Notes under the pieces: model-generated
Database searches by the model: none
What the model saw: only the letters and a program-made list of their open reading frames with translations
What the model was told of the DNA's origin: nothing
NCBI RefSeq assembly: GCF_900176145.1
Contig: NZ_FWWY01000002.1
Coordinates: 62,001-126,000 of the forward strand
Origin: Sulfobacillus thermosulfidooxidans DSM 9293
GTDB taxonomy: Bacteria > Bacillota > Sulfobacillia > Sulfobacillales > Sulfobacillaceae
Direction of reading: 5' to 3'
Length of the DNA stretch: 64,000 bases
Program-made: the position numbers and the translations under genes
Part shown: piece after piece, positions 1 to 8,804 of the stretch
Position numbering within the stretch: position 1 is the first letter of the stretch
How the letters are laid out: each line of letters begins with the position of its first letter

Positions 1-932
1 GGCTTAAAAGGCATCGGCACGCTCCCCGATTTTGCCGAGGGGAACCCAGGCGTTGGCCGCCAAGGCGGCCGTTTTCGCCTCTTGCGCCGCCCGAAAGGTA
101 TCCGGACAACGCGAGAGAAAGCGGAGCGAACGGTCAGCCATCGCCTTTAAGTTGGGGCCCGTGACGAGAGCGGAATCGGCCACATAGACGAGTTGTTGCA
201 GTTGCTGGGGCGAAAAGTCATCGTCTAAGGCCGCAATCATCTCGGCATTGAGGGTTTTATCACTGAGATTCCCGTCTTGCACCGTGCCCACCACGGGAAT
301 GCCTTCCCGCGTCCCCAACAGCGTCAGAAGAATTTGACGAAGATCGGGACGATGATCCTTGGAATGGCCATAGGTGGGATGCACTCCGCTTGCCGAGTCA
401 GGGTCCGGATACGTGCCATAGACCGAGCGAGTCGTACGATCCCCGTGGACAAACACCGGATTATCGGGCGTCCACACGTGGTCGTGCAAGAGTGCTCGCG
501 TGGCGACGGCACTGAAAACGGTGGCACCGCCGGCAGCGGCGACTTTGTCCAAAGCGCGTCCGAGCGCATCATCGGTAAAATCGGCCGCGGTGCGGCCGGA
601 TCCCAATAACAAGGGCACATCGGTCAACTGAAACTGCGCGTGAACGCGATACAGCGGTTGACGAGCGGTGAGCAAATTGACGATGAGCGCGAAAATCCGT
701 TCACCGGGCGACAGATGGCAACGCTGCGCATCCCACGCAACGGTCTGATTCACGGTCTCGACCAATCCGATTTCCTCACAGAGGGCCCGGATGACCGGTC
801 CGGCGCCCACAACGAGGGGTGTAGGCATGGGTGTGTTCATAAGAGATGACTTCGCCAGGCAAGGCACCATCTCCTTTGCGATCAGCCCCCAAAAAATAAT
901 TTTTTGTTCTCACCACGTGCGGAAGGTAAGAT
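1..932 (-). mobile_element. IS1634-family element, end copy 1 (continues off the left edge)
   Basis: This segment matches, in inverted orientation and almost base for base, the segment at 6172-6629. The shared outer end is near 932 (GGAAGGTAAGAT read on the plus strand). The element body runs leftwards out of the window. With the second copy it encloses the defence island at 933-6171, a composite-transposon-like layout with the transposase 5' ends facing inwards. Confidence 0.75.
4..870 (-). pseudogene. IS1634-family transposase, N-terminal half
   Basis: The 288-aa frame begins with a DUF4277-like N-terminal region and enters an IS1634-type DDE domain. Typical strings are visible: HGDRTTRSVYG, then YGHSKDHRPDLRQ, then VQDGNLSD and VYVADSALVTGPNL. 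The frame stops with TAA at 4-6 after ADAF. Family members are usually about 500-560 aa, so this is either a prematurely stopped gene or the remainder lies in another frame beyond the edge. The first ATG (870) overlaps a GGAG; translation could instead begin at the ATG at 837 (MNTPMPT). The family is clear; functionality is doubtful. Confidence 0.75.
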
Positions 933-1484
933 TCAACATCATACTCAAGATCCAATCGGTCTTTATAAATTCGCGTAGCGCTTGGTCATCGTTGACAATC
1001 TCTTGTGGTAAATTCCACGCCACTGCGACACCTTAGCAGGATTTTCCATCCTCGTTGTCGAAGACTTCCCATGACGACTTAACAACGACCTCCCTGGCGG
1101 TGGGTCTTCGGCGTTACGCAGGGCAATGCCCATTCAGAAAAGAGACGCCCACGCCGCACATGGGGCACCCACAGGAATGAAAATGGGGGCCGGCACTCGG
1201 GGACGGTACCATATACCGTATCTTGCAAGTCAATGCCGCTAGATACGGTATGGAGCCGGCCAAGAAGTGTTTACGAAGGTTCGTGAGGTTGTCAGCGAAC
1301 AATGTGGCGAGAATTACAGCTAGGTGTCGCCACCCGTCCGCGGACTAGTTGGATTCAACGGGTGATTGAAAATGGGGAAGAATCATAGGAATGGTAAGTT
1401 ATTTTAAGAGTTGAGATGTGAATAGTTATCAGAGTGTGCCATTAAACAATCGCAATTTAGGTTATAGGAAGAGGTGGTTTTAGA
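933..1484. other. Intergenic region with an inverted repeat
   Basis: No convincing gene was found. A 10-bp perfect inverted repeat (ATACCGTATC at 1213-1222, GATACGGTAT at 1242-1251) with a 19-nt loop sits inside flanking GCCGGC arms, so a long hairpin is possible. The sequence turns AT-rich after about 1360, approaching the ATPase gene. Confidence 0.5.
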
Positions 1485-2744
1485 GTGAGGGTTCGAAAAC
1501 TTAAGATTTTCGGTTTGTATGACTTGTTTGATTTTGATGTTAGCTTTGAAGATAACGAAACGGTCATTCATGGAATCAATGGTTCTGGCAAAACCGGAAT
1601 ACTGCAGGTACTGGGGTGGTTTGTTACCGGGAACATTGAAAGATTAGCAAACGTGGAATTTACTCAGGCTGGTCTTGAATTCGAAGATGCTGGAGGACAT
1701 TTGATTGCATATCAGCTAGTACAAGATAAGCGGAGTTCTAAGGTGGAAATCTATAAGAATCAAAAAAAAATCGGACATTACATTCGATCCTCACGTGCTT
1801 ATGGCGAAAGTCAAGAGGATGAAGACACTTTGCAACAATGGCGAACTGAGTTGAGCCACAGTTTGAGGGCTTCTTTTATTGCCGTTTCCCGTTATGGGGA
1901 AACTCGTTTTCGGACTCGTTCGATAATACCCAAGGACCCCTATGACACGGCTTATTCACGAAGTACACGTTCGTCGCTTGAAAATGCTGTGTGGCGTGCG
2001 GAAAATATATTCGCCCGAGCACAGGCTGCCGCTACTAACCAAGAACGAGTGGTTTTGACAAAATTGCGCAACGATCTTATTAACCGTATTGCCGAGCCGT
2101 TTAGTTTAGATGATAGTACTAAAACTGGTGAATGGGAAGAACGGCTTTTGTCTGTCAGTGAAAAAATCGATCAATATTCAGATCATGGAACAAAATTAAT
2201 AGATATTGATCCTGACGCGCTGCTTGAGGCAATAGTGGGCGACGATACGAATAAGCGTCTGGCTGCTGTAGCAGTGGTGCAACAATTGGAACGACTTTCA
2301 GGGATTATTGGTCGTCATTTTAGCCAAGTCGAGCAAATCAGACAACGGACAAGAAGCTTTGCAGACGCCCTACAAAGCTTCTTTGGAGACACGTACAAAT
2401 CGGTGACCATAGACGAAAATAGGGCCACCTTGGTATTTACCTATGGGGAAAAGTCATTGTTCCCCAGACACTTTTCCTCCGGTGAAATGGAGATTTTTAT
2501 CATGTTAACGTATGCCGCATTTGGAGAGGACGGATTAGGACCTCCCGAGTTGCTGATAATTGACGAACCGGAATTATCACTACATACCGCATGGCAGGAG
2601 CGTCTATTGCCAACGATAAGGCAATTAAACCCGGTTGGGCAAATAATCATTGCGACCCATTCCCCCGAAATAGCCGCAACAAGCTTGGATCATTTGGTTG
2701 CCGTGGCGCCAATAAATGCACCTGCTAAGGAGGGTTTGGTTTGA
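1485..2744 (+). CDS. ABC-type ATPase of a PARIS-like anti-phage system (AriA-like)
   Basis: The protein has 419 aa. A Walker A motif GINGSGKT lies at residues 30-37 just after an N-terminal beta region typical of RecF/SMC/OLD-like ATPases. Near the C-terminus come an ABC-signature-like FSSGE (about residue 331), Walker B LLIIDEPE (about 356-363) and an ATHSPEI H-loop (about 390). Translation begins at GTG after AGAGGTGG. The stop overlaps the start of the DUF4435 gene, so the two are translationally coupled. In PARIS, AriA assembles into a sensor complex that holds and releases the DUF4435 nuclease AriB. The region is clearly AT-richer than its surroundings, which suggests recent transfer. 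An alternative is another ATPase + TOPRIM-like pair (OLD/Septu-like). Confidence 0.75.
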   Translation: MRVRKLKIFGLYDLFDFDVSFEDNETVIHGINGSGKTGILQVLGWFVTGNIERLANVEFTQAGLEFEDAGGHLIAYQLVQDKRSSKVEIYKNQKKIGHYIRSSRAYGESQEDEDTLQQWRTELSHSLRASFIAVSRYGETRFRTRSIIPKDPYDTAYSRSTRSSLENAVWRAENIFARAQAAATNQERVVLTKLRNDLINRIAEPFSLDDSTKTGEWEERLLSVSEKIDQYSDHGTKLIDIDPDALLEAIVGDDTNKRLAAVAVVQQLERLSGIIGRHFSQVEQIRQRTRSFADALQSFFGDTYKSVTIDENRATLVFTYGEKSLFPRHFSSGEMEIFIMLTYAAFGEDGLGPPELLIIDEPELSLHTAWQERLLPTIRQLNPVGQIIIATHSPEIAATSLDHLVAVAPINAPAKEGLV

Positions 2745-3571
2745 GCTTTCCTCACCATAAGGGACCCGCGAACTGGGCTAAAGCAGAAATGAATGCAGAT
2801 AGATATAGCGTTCAATTGTTTTTCGAAGATGAAAAGCTTCAACCTGTTTACGACACCATCGTCCGTAAGTTTCTCAACCAGTCGCAATATGCCGTGTATT
2901 GCTTAGGGGGAAAATCGGCTTGTATTAAACGTTGGCACGAAACTCAAAAGAATGGTACGAAGAATTTACGGGTGTTCGTTGTTGATAAAGACTTGGATGA
3001 TCTGTTGAATGTCATGATAACCGATCCGACAGACACATTGTGGTATTTGAACACACACTCTATAGAAAATGTTTTTTTACACCCAACATTGATTTACCGA
3101 GTAGTAGCACTTTTAAGAAATATTGAATTGAGACAGATCACAACACTTGTTGATATTGATGCATGGATTTCCCAAAGACGGCCCATTATTGTTGAGCTTG
3201 TTCAATCTGCGTTCCTAGCTCAGAAGCTTAACCTCAATGACATTGTTATTAATGATACCGATTTCGCAAATTTAGGCGAGGGGCTAATTGAAGATAAGGT
3301 CCATAACGTTGTCGTTGAAATATCGCATCGCGTAACGCAATCAGTTTCGTGGCAATTTCACGAGGAATTTCAGGAGATATCCCAAGATAAGCGTCACTGG
3401 TTCGGCAAGACGTTGATGCGGGACCTCATATGTCAGTGCTATAAAGATGTAAGACAAAGACCACCGGAGCATGTTGTTCTTCATCATTGTGCGGAATTAA
3501 TAACATCGGATCTCCTCGGAGTACTAGGACAAAAATTGGAGGCTCTGTCCAAAAGGCTCCAACTTGCTTAA
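2741..3571 (+). CDS. DUF4435 (TOPRIM-like) effector, AriB-like
   Basis: The protein has 276 aa and begins at TTG, overlapping the upstream stop (TTGA). The DUF4435 hallmarks are present: FFEDE around residues 27-31, with E29 in the place of the essential acidic residue of TOPRIM folds; LRVFVVDKDLDD around 76-87 with acidic residues D82, D84, D86 and D87; and HSIENVFL after it. In PARIS the DUF4435 partner AriB is the toxic nuclease released from AriA when an anti-restriction protein is sensed. The trigger of this copy cannot be read from sequence. Family assignment is good; membership in PARIS is inferred from the gene pair. Confidence 0.72.
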   Translation: MSFPHHKGPANWAKAEMNADRYSVQLFFEDEKLQPVYDTIVRKFLNQSQYAVYCLGGKSACIKRWHETQKNGTKNLRVFVVDKDLDDLLNVMITDPTDTLWYLNTHSIENVFLHPTLIYRVVALLRNIELRQITTLVDIDAWISQRRPIIVELVQSAFLAQKLNLNDIVINDTDFANLGEGLIEDKVHNVVVEISHRVTQSVSWQFHEEFQEISQDKRHWFGKTLMRDLICQCYKDVRQRPPEHVVLHHCAELITSDLLGVLGQKLEALSKRLQLA

Positions 3572-3719
3572 ATTGCGACTTAATTATTGCGGTCTCTTAT
3601 CAGAAATACCGATGACGTCGGAATTCGTTTTGTTTCACAAACGACCGTTTTGGCACACCTGGCGTTTCATAATAGACATGAAGCTTGAGTTCTGCAACGC
3701 TAGAGGGGGAGGAATCGTC

Positions 3720-4279
3720 ATGTTCATTGGGTACGTCCGCGTGTCGACCGCCGAGCAAACACTGGCCTTGCCAAGAAGACGCGCTGCAGCAGGTGGGCTG
3801 TGAAAAATCTTTCGGGATGCGATGTCCGGCAACACTACAGAGCGCCTGGGTCTTTCTGAGGCGCTAGCTATGCTCGATCGAGGGATGTCCTGGTCGTCTG
3901 GAAACTCGATCGGTTGGGACGGTCCCTGGCACATCTGATCCAAGTCGTCCAGCAACTGCATACGGAGGGCATCGGGTTTCGGAGTCACCAAGAAAACATG
4001 GACGCCACAACGGCGGGCGATCAGCTTATTTTTCACATTTTTGGGGCCCTGTCCGAGTTTGAGCGCGCACTGACTCGGGAGCATACTGAGGCGGGTTTGG
4101 CGGCTGCACGGGCTCGCGGGAGGATAGGAGGCCGGCCCCCGCGATTGTCCGCCGACCAGATTCGGATGGCGCAGCGATAATTGCAGGATCCCGACCTGAC
4201 GATGAGGGAGGTGGCCCATGCCTTTCATTTGTCACGAACTACACTCTACCGAGCATTGAAACAGGCAGCACGGGGGTGA
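3720..4279 (+). pseudogene. Serine recombinase (Tn3 resolvase/invertase family), decayed
   Basis: Fragments of one resolvase occur in different frames. They are MFIGYVRVSTAEQTLAL with the catalytic serine (3720-3770), DALQQVGCEK after a frameshift, KLDRLGRSLAHLIQ (about 3905-3950), and GALSEFERALTREHTEAGLAAARARG (split here by its own frame). A HTH tail (REVAHAFHLSRTTLYRAL) follows an in-frame TAA at 4178-4180. Several frameshifts and a stop make it inactive. It is distantly related to the intact tnpR at 60161-60751. Confidence 0.85.
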
Positions 4280-4424
4280 TGACAAAGCCATCCCCATCCA
4301 TCTCAGCAACGTACCCAAACAGGATCTTCATCACTCGTTACCTATATTCAAAGAACCGCAAGCGGATTCGTAAAGAGTAGAGTTGGCACCGTGAATTACT
4401 TCAATAGAAAGGGGCAAGTACAAT

Positions 4425-5495
4425 ATGAGTAACGGAGGATTTACCCTTCGCCAAGGTCTTAGTCTGAGGTGGCATTTGAAAAAAGGAACGCGTAGCTGTC
4501 ATCCGGAATCATCAGCGCTAACGCTTCACCTCTCCGTTGGGCCATTAAATCCTGTTCCCAGTCAACACAACCGAAAATCAGTGATTCAGATTCATTTAGG
4601 GTACCAACCCAGTCAATACTGTTCTGTGCAGGTTCATCAATTGCTGTCCTTTCAGTCGCGATTTATCGTAAGAACGGGTTCCAATCAAGGAGATGAAACC
4701 TATCCATTAGGATTGCTAGAATTCCAAGACCAATCGAATTTTATAAACTTTGGTCAATGGGCTACTGATGCCCCATCGTGGGGACATTGGGTCTGGAAAC
4801 TATCGGCTGACGATTTATGGCTTATGCATCGCATTTGTGGATCTCAAAAAGACGACGTGCATCCGATTTTCCAATGCTGGGGATCAGCTATCGTGTCCAG
4901 CGAAACCTCGACGAATGACGATTCAACAGAGTTGGCGACATTTACAGCAGAAGGATGGCTCCGAATTCCAGCATCAGATTGGGCAAAAATCGCTGAAACG
5001 ACCACTATCCTTCCTGCTAAGGTCCCAATGCCAATATTCTCGGGATTTGATCTTCAAACTCTGGAGGATCGTTTTAAAGAATTACAGGATGCTCGGAGAG
5101 CATTAGGCGAGGGGCGGGGCCACGACGCTGTAGCTAAATGCTTTGACGTACTCACGAACGTTGCGGAAACCATAGGAGAAGAACCGAGCCCTCCCATTTT
5201 TCTGTCTAACACATGGAAACGCGTGCTAGAAAAACTGGATGAGAAACCTAACCAGCGAATTATAGACAAAAAGTGGCGAGATAGGCAGGGCGCATTGCAG
5301 GATCTGCTCTATGGAATCAGTTCTGTTTGCAATACTCTCGGTCACCACGCAGGGCAGCAATCCGATCCCAATGGACATCCCACCGACGAATCGTTGGACC
5401 AATGGGAGGCCGACGTATTCGTGACCATGGCGTATCTGGCGGTGTATTATCTTCAACAACGCCAAAGCAATCAAAATCAAAAGCGTTCCCATTAG
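4425..5495 (+). CDS. Unrecognised 356-aa protein beside the PARIS-like pair
   Basis: I do not recognise a family. The N-terminal two thirds look beta-rich with many Trp/Phe/Ser residues. From about residue 210 the protein becomes helical and charged (LEDRFKELQDARRALGEG), then has a segment NTLGHHAG followed by a hydrophobic helix VFVTMAYLAVYYLQQ near the C-terminus. That arrangement loosely resembles HEPN/Abi-type C-terminal helices, but no diagnostic motif is present. Codon use is AT-richer like the neighbouring ATPase pair, and it lies in the same IS-flanked unit, so a defence role is a guess from position only. The ATG at 4425 is weakly preceded by GAAAGGGGC. Confidence 0.65.
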   Translation: MSNGGFTLRQGLSLRWHLKKGTRSCHPESSALTLHLSVGPLNPVPSQHNRKSVIQIHLGYQPSQYCSVQVHQLLSFQSRFIVRTGSNQGDETYPLGLLEFQDQSNFINFGQWATDAPSWGHWVWKLSADDLWLMHRICGSQKDDVHPIFQCWGSAIVSSETSTNDDSTELATFTAEGWLRIPASDWAKIAETTTILPAKVPMPIFSGFDLQTLEDRFKELQDARRALGEGRGHDAVAKCFDVLTNVAETIGEEPSPPIFLSNTWKRVLEKLDEKPNQRIIDKKWRDRQGALQDLLYGISSVCNTLGHHAGQQSDPNGHPTDESLDQWEADVFVTMAYLAVYYLQQRQSNQNQKRSH

Positions 5496-5545
5496 GTGTA
5501 GTCCTCGCAATCGTCCATTACCTGTGAAACTAGGAGGTAGTTGTT

Positions 5546-5668
5546 GTGATCTGTTCACATAGTTGGAAGGATATTACGTTTTTGGGGTCCGGAGCAGGAA
5601 AAGTTCATCAGCAGTGTATGCGGTGTAACGCAACCCGGACCATCGACTGTCCCAAACATGAATGGTAA
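5546..5668 (+). CDS. 40-aa putative zinc-binding small protein
   Basis: A GTG start follows a strong TAGGAGGTAG Shine-Dalgarno. The product carries CSHSW near the N-terminus, CMRC in the middle and CPKHEW at the end, giving a Cys/His pattern of a small zinc ribbon. It lies just downstream of the 356-aa gene in the same orientation, so the two may be co-transcribed. The function is unknown. Confidence 0.45.
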   Translation: MICSHSWKDITFLGSGAGKVHQQCMRCNATRTIDCPKHEW

Positions 5669-6171
5669 CCAATTGGTGTCTTTGGGTCGGGTTCCCCCAT
5701 TATGAAAATGTGTTCTCGATGCGGACTTCAAGGTTAGTGGATCGGTCGGACCGACAACGACTTTCTTTTAGAGCTTGTGTAGCAGTGGACCCAAAACCGG
5801 AATAAGGACGTCGTTGAAATGATTACTCGGCCACGAGAGGGCTTGAGGTCGTATAACCATCCTGTGTCACTGCTAATCATCACCCGCCATGGTGGTATCG
5901 CAGATCACACATGGCTCGTGGTCGTCGGTATCACGCTGGAGGGCTACAAAGTCGTCCTGGGTCTCTGGATTGGCGAACACATGGCGATCAGATGTTAAGA
6001 AACTTATTCTGCCGATTCGACCACAAGTATTAATGTCGCGGTTTAAATGGGCCAAATGTCGTTTTTTTAGATGCCGCGTAGCGAACGAACTCCCTTCAAT
6101 ATAAAGGCGCGTAGTGGAGCCCAAAACTCAGGTTGTTCGCAACTTGCCTCTTGAACGTCTCGAGTTATCTT
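5669..6171. other. Gene-poor stretch with transposase debris
   Basis: No complete gene was seen. It contains the IS256-type fragment listed separately and otherwise short open frames with no family resemblance. The right limit is the end of IS1634 copy 2. Confidence 0.5.
5915..5998 (+). pseudogene. IS256 (Mutator)-family transposase fragment
   Basis: The frame reads LVVVGITLEGYKVV then LGLWIGEH before a stop at 5996. This matches the stretch around the catalytic core of IS256/Mutator transposases (consensus like GI-LEG-KEVLGLWIGE). Only about 27 residues remain. It is unrelated in sequence detail to the intact IS256 at 16475-17740. Confidence 0.5.
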
Positions 6172-6629
6172 ATCTTACCTTCCGCACGTGGTGAGAACAA
6201 AAAAATTATTTTTTGGGGGCTGATCGCAAAGGAGATGGTGCCTTGCCTGGCGAAGTCATCTCTTATGAACACACCCATGCCTACACCCCTCGTTGTGGGC
6301 GCCGGACCGGTCATCCGGGCCCTCTGTGAGGAAATCGGATTGGTCGAGGCCGTGAATCAGACCGTTGCGTGGGATGCGCAGCGTTGCCATCTGTCGCCCG
6401 GTGAACGGATTTTCGCGCTCATCGTCAATTTGCTCACCGCTCGTCAACCGCTGTATCGCGTTCACGCGCAGTTTCAGTTGACCGATGTGCCCTTGTTATT
6501 GGGATCCGGCCGCACCGCGGCCGATTTTACCGATGATGCGCTCGGACGCGCTTTGGACAAAGTCGCCGCTGCCGGCGGTGCCACCGTTTTCAGTGCCGTC
6601 GCCACGCGAGCGCTCTTGCACGACCACTA
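6172..6629 (+). mobile_element. IS1634-family element, end copy 2 (truncated)
   Basis: The segment is nearly identical to the complement of 470-932, including the TTTTTTGGGGG region and the transposase start (ATG at 6232 or 6265). It encodes about 130 transposase residues differing by only one or two (for example EAVNQTV against ETVNQTV). Identity stops abruptly at CGACCAC (about 6627), where the next insert starts. It is a non-functional remnant. Confidence 0.8.
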
Positions 6630-6817
6630 TTAAGCCCCCTAACAAAGCTGGACAAAATGACGCGATAACGGGCGTGGGTGAGGGTCTCGCTGGAGGCGGA
6701 GAACGGGGCATGATAGGCTGGAATCGATTAAGCTATACCTCTTTGTCCCTATCATGTCCTGAGAGGATCCGGGTTCCGCGATCCATGACCGGTCTAGGTC
6801 TAGAATTAGGGGGTTAA
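6630..6817. mobile_element. MITE-like 188-bp insert
   Basis: The segment is bounded by TTAAGCCCCCTAA (6630-6642) and TTAGGGGGTTAA (6806-6817), which are inverted copies with one extra base. It encodes nothing. Its left end coincides exactly with the truncation point of IS1634 copy 2, and its right end precedes the truncated replication-type gene. No target duplication was identified, so it could also be a recombination scar carrying chance inverted ends. Confidence 0.4.
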
Positions 6818-6861
6818 ATCGCTATTAGGAATCTCATTAAACGGTCGAAGGATGGGCGAGA

Positions 6862-7605
6862 GTGCGAGCAGGACTAAGAGAGCTTAAAGAAGAAGGATAT
6901 ATCCAAGAAGTCATCGTGCGGAATGAACGCGGTCAAATCATCAAACACGAATATATAGTCTTTGAAGCACCAGATCCGGAAAATCCGGATCTGGATGAAA
7001 GACCACTTCCGGATTTTCCGGATCTGACAAAACCGGATACGGCAAACCCGCCACTACTAATAAATAAAGAAACTAATGAAAAAATACACACAAACGATAA
7101 GTGTGTTTTGAATAAACCTGATTTTTTGTCGCAGACCACGTGGCGGCGGTTTCTCAAGCGATATGGTGGGGAGCGCGTCCAAGAAGTACTAGGTTGGGTG
7201 GCCATCATCCAACCCGAGAATCCGGCGGGCTATGTGACCATGGCGTTAAAGGATGGGTGGATCGAGCCGGCAACCGTTCGCCAAGCCCGGGTGAAACGCG
7301 CACAAGCCGAACAGGCCGCGCAAGCGCAGCGTCAGGCGCAGGCGGAAGCCGAGGCGCTCAAGGCGCGGCAAGCCCAGGAGCTAGAGGTGCTTTACGCGTG
7401 GTGGACGCACTTGGCGCCGGAGATCCAAGATCGGTTAAGGGAGACGGTCGGCGTCGACGATGTGGTGCGGGCGGGATTGTCGGCGTTTGTGGCACCCACC
7501 ATTCTGATGCAGCCCGATCCTACGCAGCCGAGTCCATTGTGGCTCAAAGTCGCCCGGCATAAAATGCAGGAGCAGGGTATGGGGATACCAGGCCGGGGTG
7601 ATTGA
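6862..7605 (+). CDS. Replication-initiator-like protein, 5'-truncated
   Basis: The frame opens with RAGLRELKEEGYIQEVIV, the recognition-helix/wing end of a winged HTH as found at the N-terminus of plasmid and phage replication (DnaD-like) proteins. The first part of that domain is missing, as expected if the insert at 6630-6817 removed it. A proline/acid-rich linker with repeated PDPENPD/LPDFPDL, a Trp-rich DnaD-like segment (TTWRRFLKRYGGERVQEVL) and a Gln/Ala coiled coil (about residues 135-170) follow. GTG at 6862 is only the first usable start; there is no clear Shine-Dalgarno. Probably no longer functional. Confidence 0.55.
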   Translation: MRAGLRELKEEGYIQEVIVRNERGQIIKHEYIVFEAPDPENPDLDERPLPDFPDLTKPDTANPPLLINKETNEKIHTNDKCVLNKPDFLSQTTWRRFLKRYGGERVQEVLGWVAIIQPENPAGYVTMALKDGWIEPATVRQARVKRAQAEQAAQAQRQAQAEAEALKARQAQELEVLYAWWTHLAPEIQDRLRETVGVDDVVRAGLSAFVAPTILMQPDPTQPSPLWLKVARHKMQEQGMGIPGRGD

Positions 7606-7695
7606 GACGCGAGGTGAAACCCGTCTCTAAAAGTTCATGACCCCCGTATGGAATGAAAGGGGTCTGCTATGGTGTGTTTTGGCCCGTGTTAATGG

Positions 7696-7875
7696 TTATT
7701 GAGCCTTTTGTGCCTTGTTTCGCAGTTGTGTTAAAAGATCGTGCAATCGGCTGGCGTCATGGCCGTCGTGCTGCGGGATAAATTGCGCACGGATGGCCAT
7801 AGAGACCTGACTTAAATCGGGAATCTCGCTGTAGTCGATAGGTTTATGGGTCAAATCCCCAATGTTTTTTCTCAC
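7696..7875 (-). CDS. 59-aa antitoxin-like small protein
   Basis: GTG start after GGGGGAATCATC. The product contains KPIDYSEIPDLSQVSMAIRA, resembling the IDFSDIPEL segment of BrnA/CopG-type antitoxins, and ends in a basic helix. No adjacent toxin gene was found, so it would be an orphan. Confidence in the coding call is moderate and in the family low. Confidence 0.45.
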   Translation of the reverse strand: MRKNIGDLTHKPIDYSEIPDLSQVSMAIRAQFIPQHDGHDASRLHDLLTQLRNKAQKAQ

Positions 7876-7923
7876 GATGATTCCCCCTTCGCATAGACAT
7901 GACTCGAATAACGAGGAAAAAGC

Positions 7924-8079
7924 GAAATAGCGCTACAAGACGCTATTTCTCATACGCTTTAATTTGTGGGGTCTTCAGGCTATAAAGGTTCGCGGCCCGA
8001 AAGCCTGAAAATCCAAAGCCCCCGATTCGTCAAGCTGAACCGGTCCCGTCCGAGTGTACCCCACTCGGGCGGTTTTTAT
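7924..8079 (+). ncRNA. Structured RNA candidate, copy A
   Basis: Three hairpins in order: GAAATAGCG/CGCTATTTC at 7924-7949, TTCAGGCT (7974-7981) with AGCCTGAA (8002-8009), and a terminator-like stem CCGTCCGAG...CTCGGGCGG followed by TTTTTAT. The same order and much of the sequence recur at 9174-9297. It lies between genes on the other strand and has no open frame, so an independent plus-strand transcript is likely. Confidence 0.6.
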
Positions 8080-8192
8080 GTGGCATTTATTATCATTTAT
8101 TATCATCTTTTTTATAGCGTTTTGTGTTTTCTTTGTCAACGAGAGGAATAACAAGCCTCGTGTTAATGGTCCTATGCGGTGGGTGTCGCTGC

Positions 8193-8750
8193 TTATTCCG
8201 TGGTAGGCGGTTCTGGGGACGTGCGGGCTAAGGCGGTATGGCGTGGGGCCCGGCTGAGATTTTTTTGATGCGTGCGTTGAAAGATTTCAGCAATGGTGTC
8301 GGCATCCCACCCCATTTCGACGGCCCATCCAATCATGAGATAGAGCACATCGCCCCACTCATTTTGCATGGCGGTCCAATCGGCGTCGGTAAAGCCATGG
8401 TTTGCGCCTTTGGACGATTTGGTCACAGTTTCCGAGAGTTCTCCGATTTCTTGGATTAAGAGAGCGAGACGGAGTAGTAAATCGTTACGGTTCCCAGTGC
8501 CCACGACAAAATGGTTAAGATGGTGAAATGTTCTCACGGCGTTTAATAACATATTCAACGAAATGTTGGAGTCGTGTTTCTCATTGCGGAAAGCGGCAAG
8601 ACGTTCCTCGAGGCTTTTTCGTTCTATTTGTTCTTTGCCTCGGGCATCGCGTCGAGTGGTTAATTTTCCCTTTTTTATGAGCGCTTGGATGCGTGTGGGT
8701 GTAACCCCTAGCATGCGGGCAGCTTCCGCTTTGGTTATTAAATCTTTCAT
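8193..8750 (-). CDS. HTH-MazG fusion, NTP pyrophosphohydrolase-like
   Basis: The protein has 185 aa. Residues 1-50 form a DNA-binding helix-turn-helix of the excisionase/MerR type (TKAEAARMLGVTPTRIQALI). Residues 65-160 match the all-alpha MazG-like NTP pyrophosphohydrolase fold, with the EExxE-like LIQEIGELSE and the paired NEWGDVLYLMIG acidic motif that binds Mg2+. MazG-like enzymes hydrolyse NTPs or dNTPs, and (p)ppGpp in some cases. Fusion to a HTH is unusual and suggests a nucleotide-responsive regulator or an antitoxin-type role. Start: ATG at 8750; the sequence upstream (CCCCCATTTT) lacks a strong Shine-Dalgarno. Confidence 0.75.
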   Translation of the reverse strand: MKDLITKAEAARMLGVTPTRIQALIKKGKLTTRRDARGKEQIERKSLEERLAAFRNEKHDSNISLNMLLNAVRTFHHLNHFVVGTGNRNDLLLRLALLIQEIGELSETVTKSSKGANHGFTDADWTAMQNEWGDVLYLMIGWAVEMGWDADTIAEIFQRTHQKNLSRAPRHTALARTSPEPPTTE

Positions 8751-8804
8751 AAAATGGGGGACAGCTAAGCCAATAGGCTGCTGTCCCGTCCCTCCCTTCG
8801 AGAA

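Noticed and set aside
3635-4228. Minus-strand frame of 197 codons
   Set aside because: It is antisense to the decayed serine recombinase and has no family resemblance.
5873-6124. Minus-strand frame of 83 codons
   Set aside because: The plus strand of the same DNA encodes a recognisable IS256 transposase fragment, so the frame is probably incidental.
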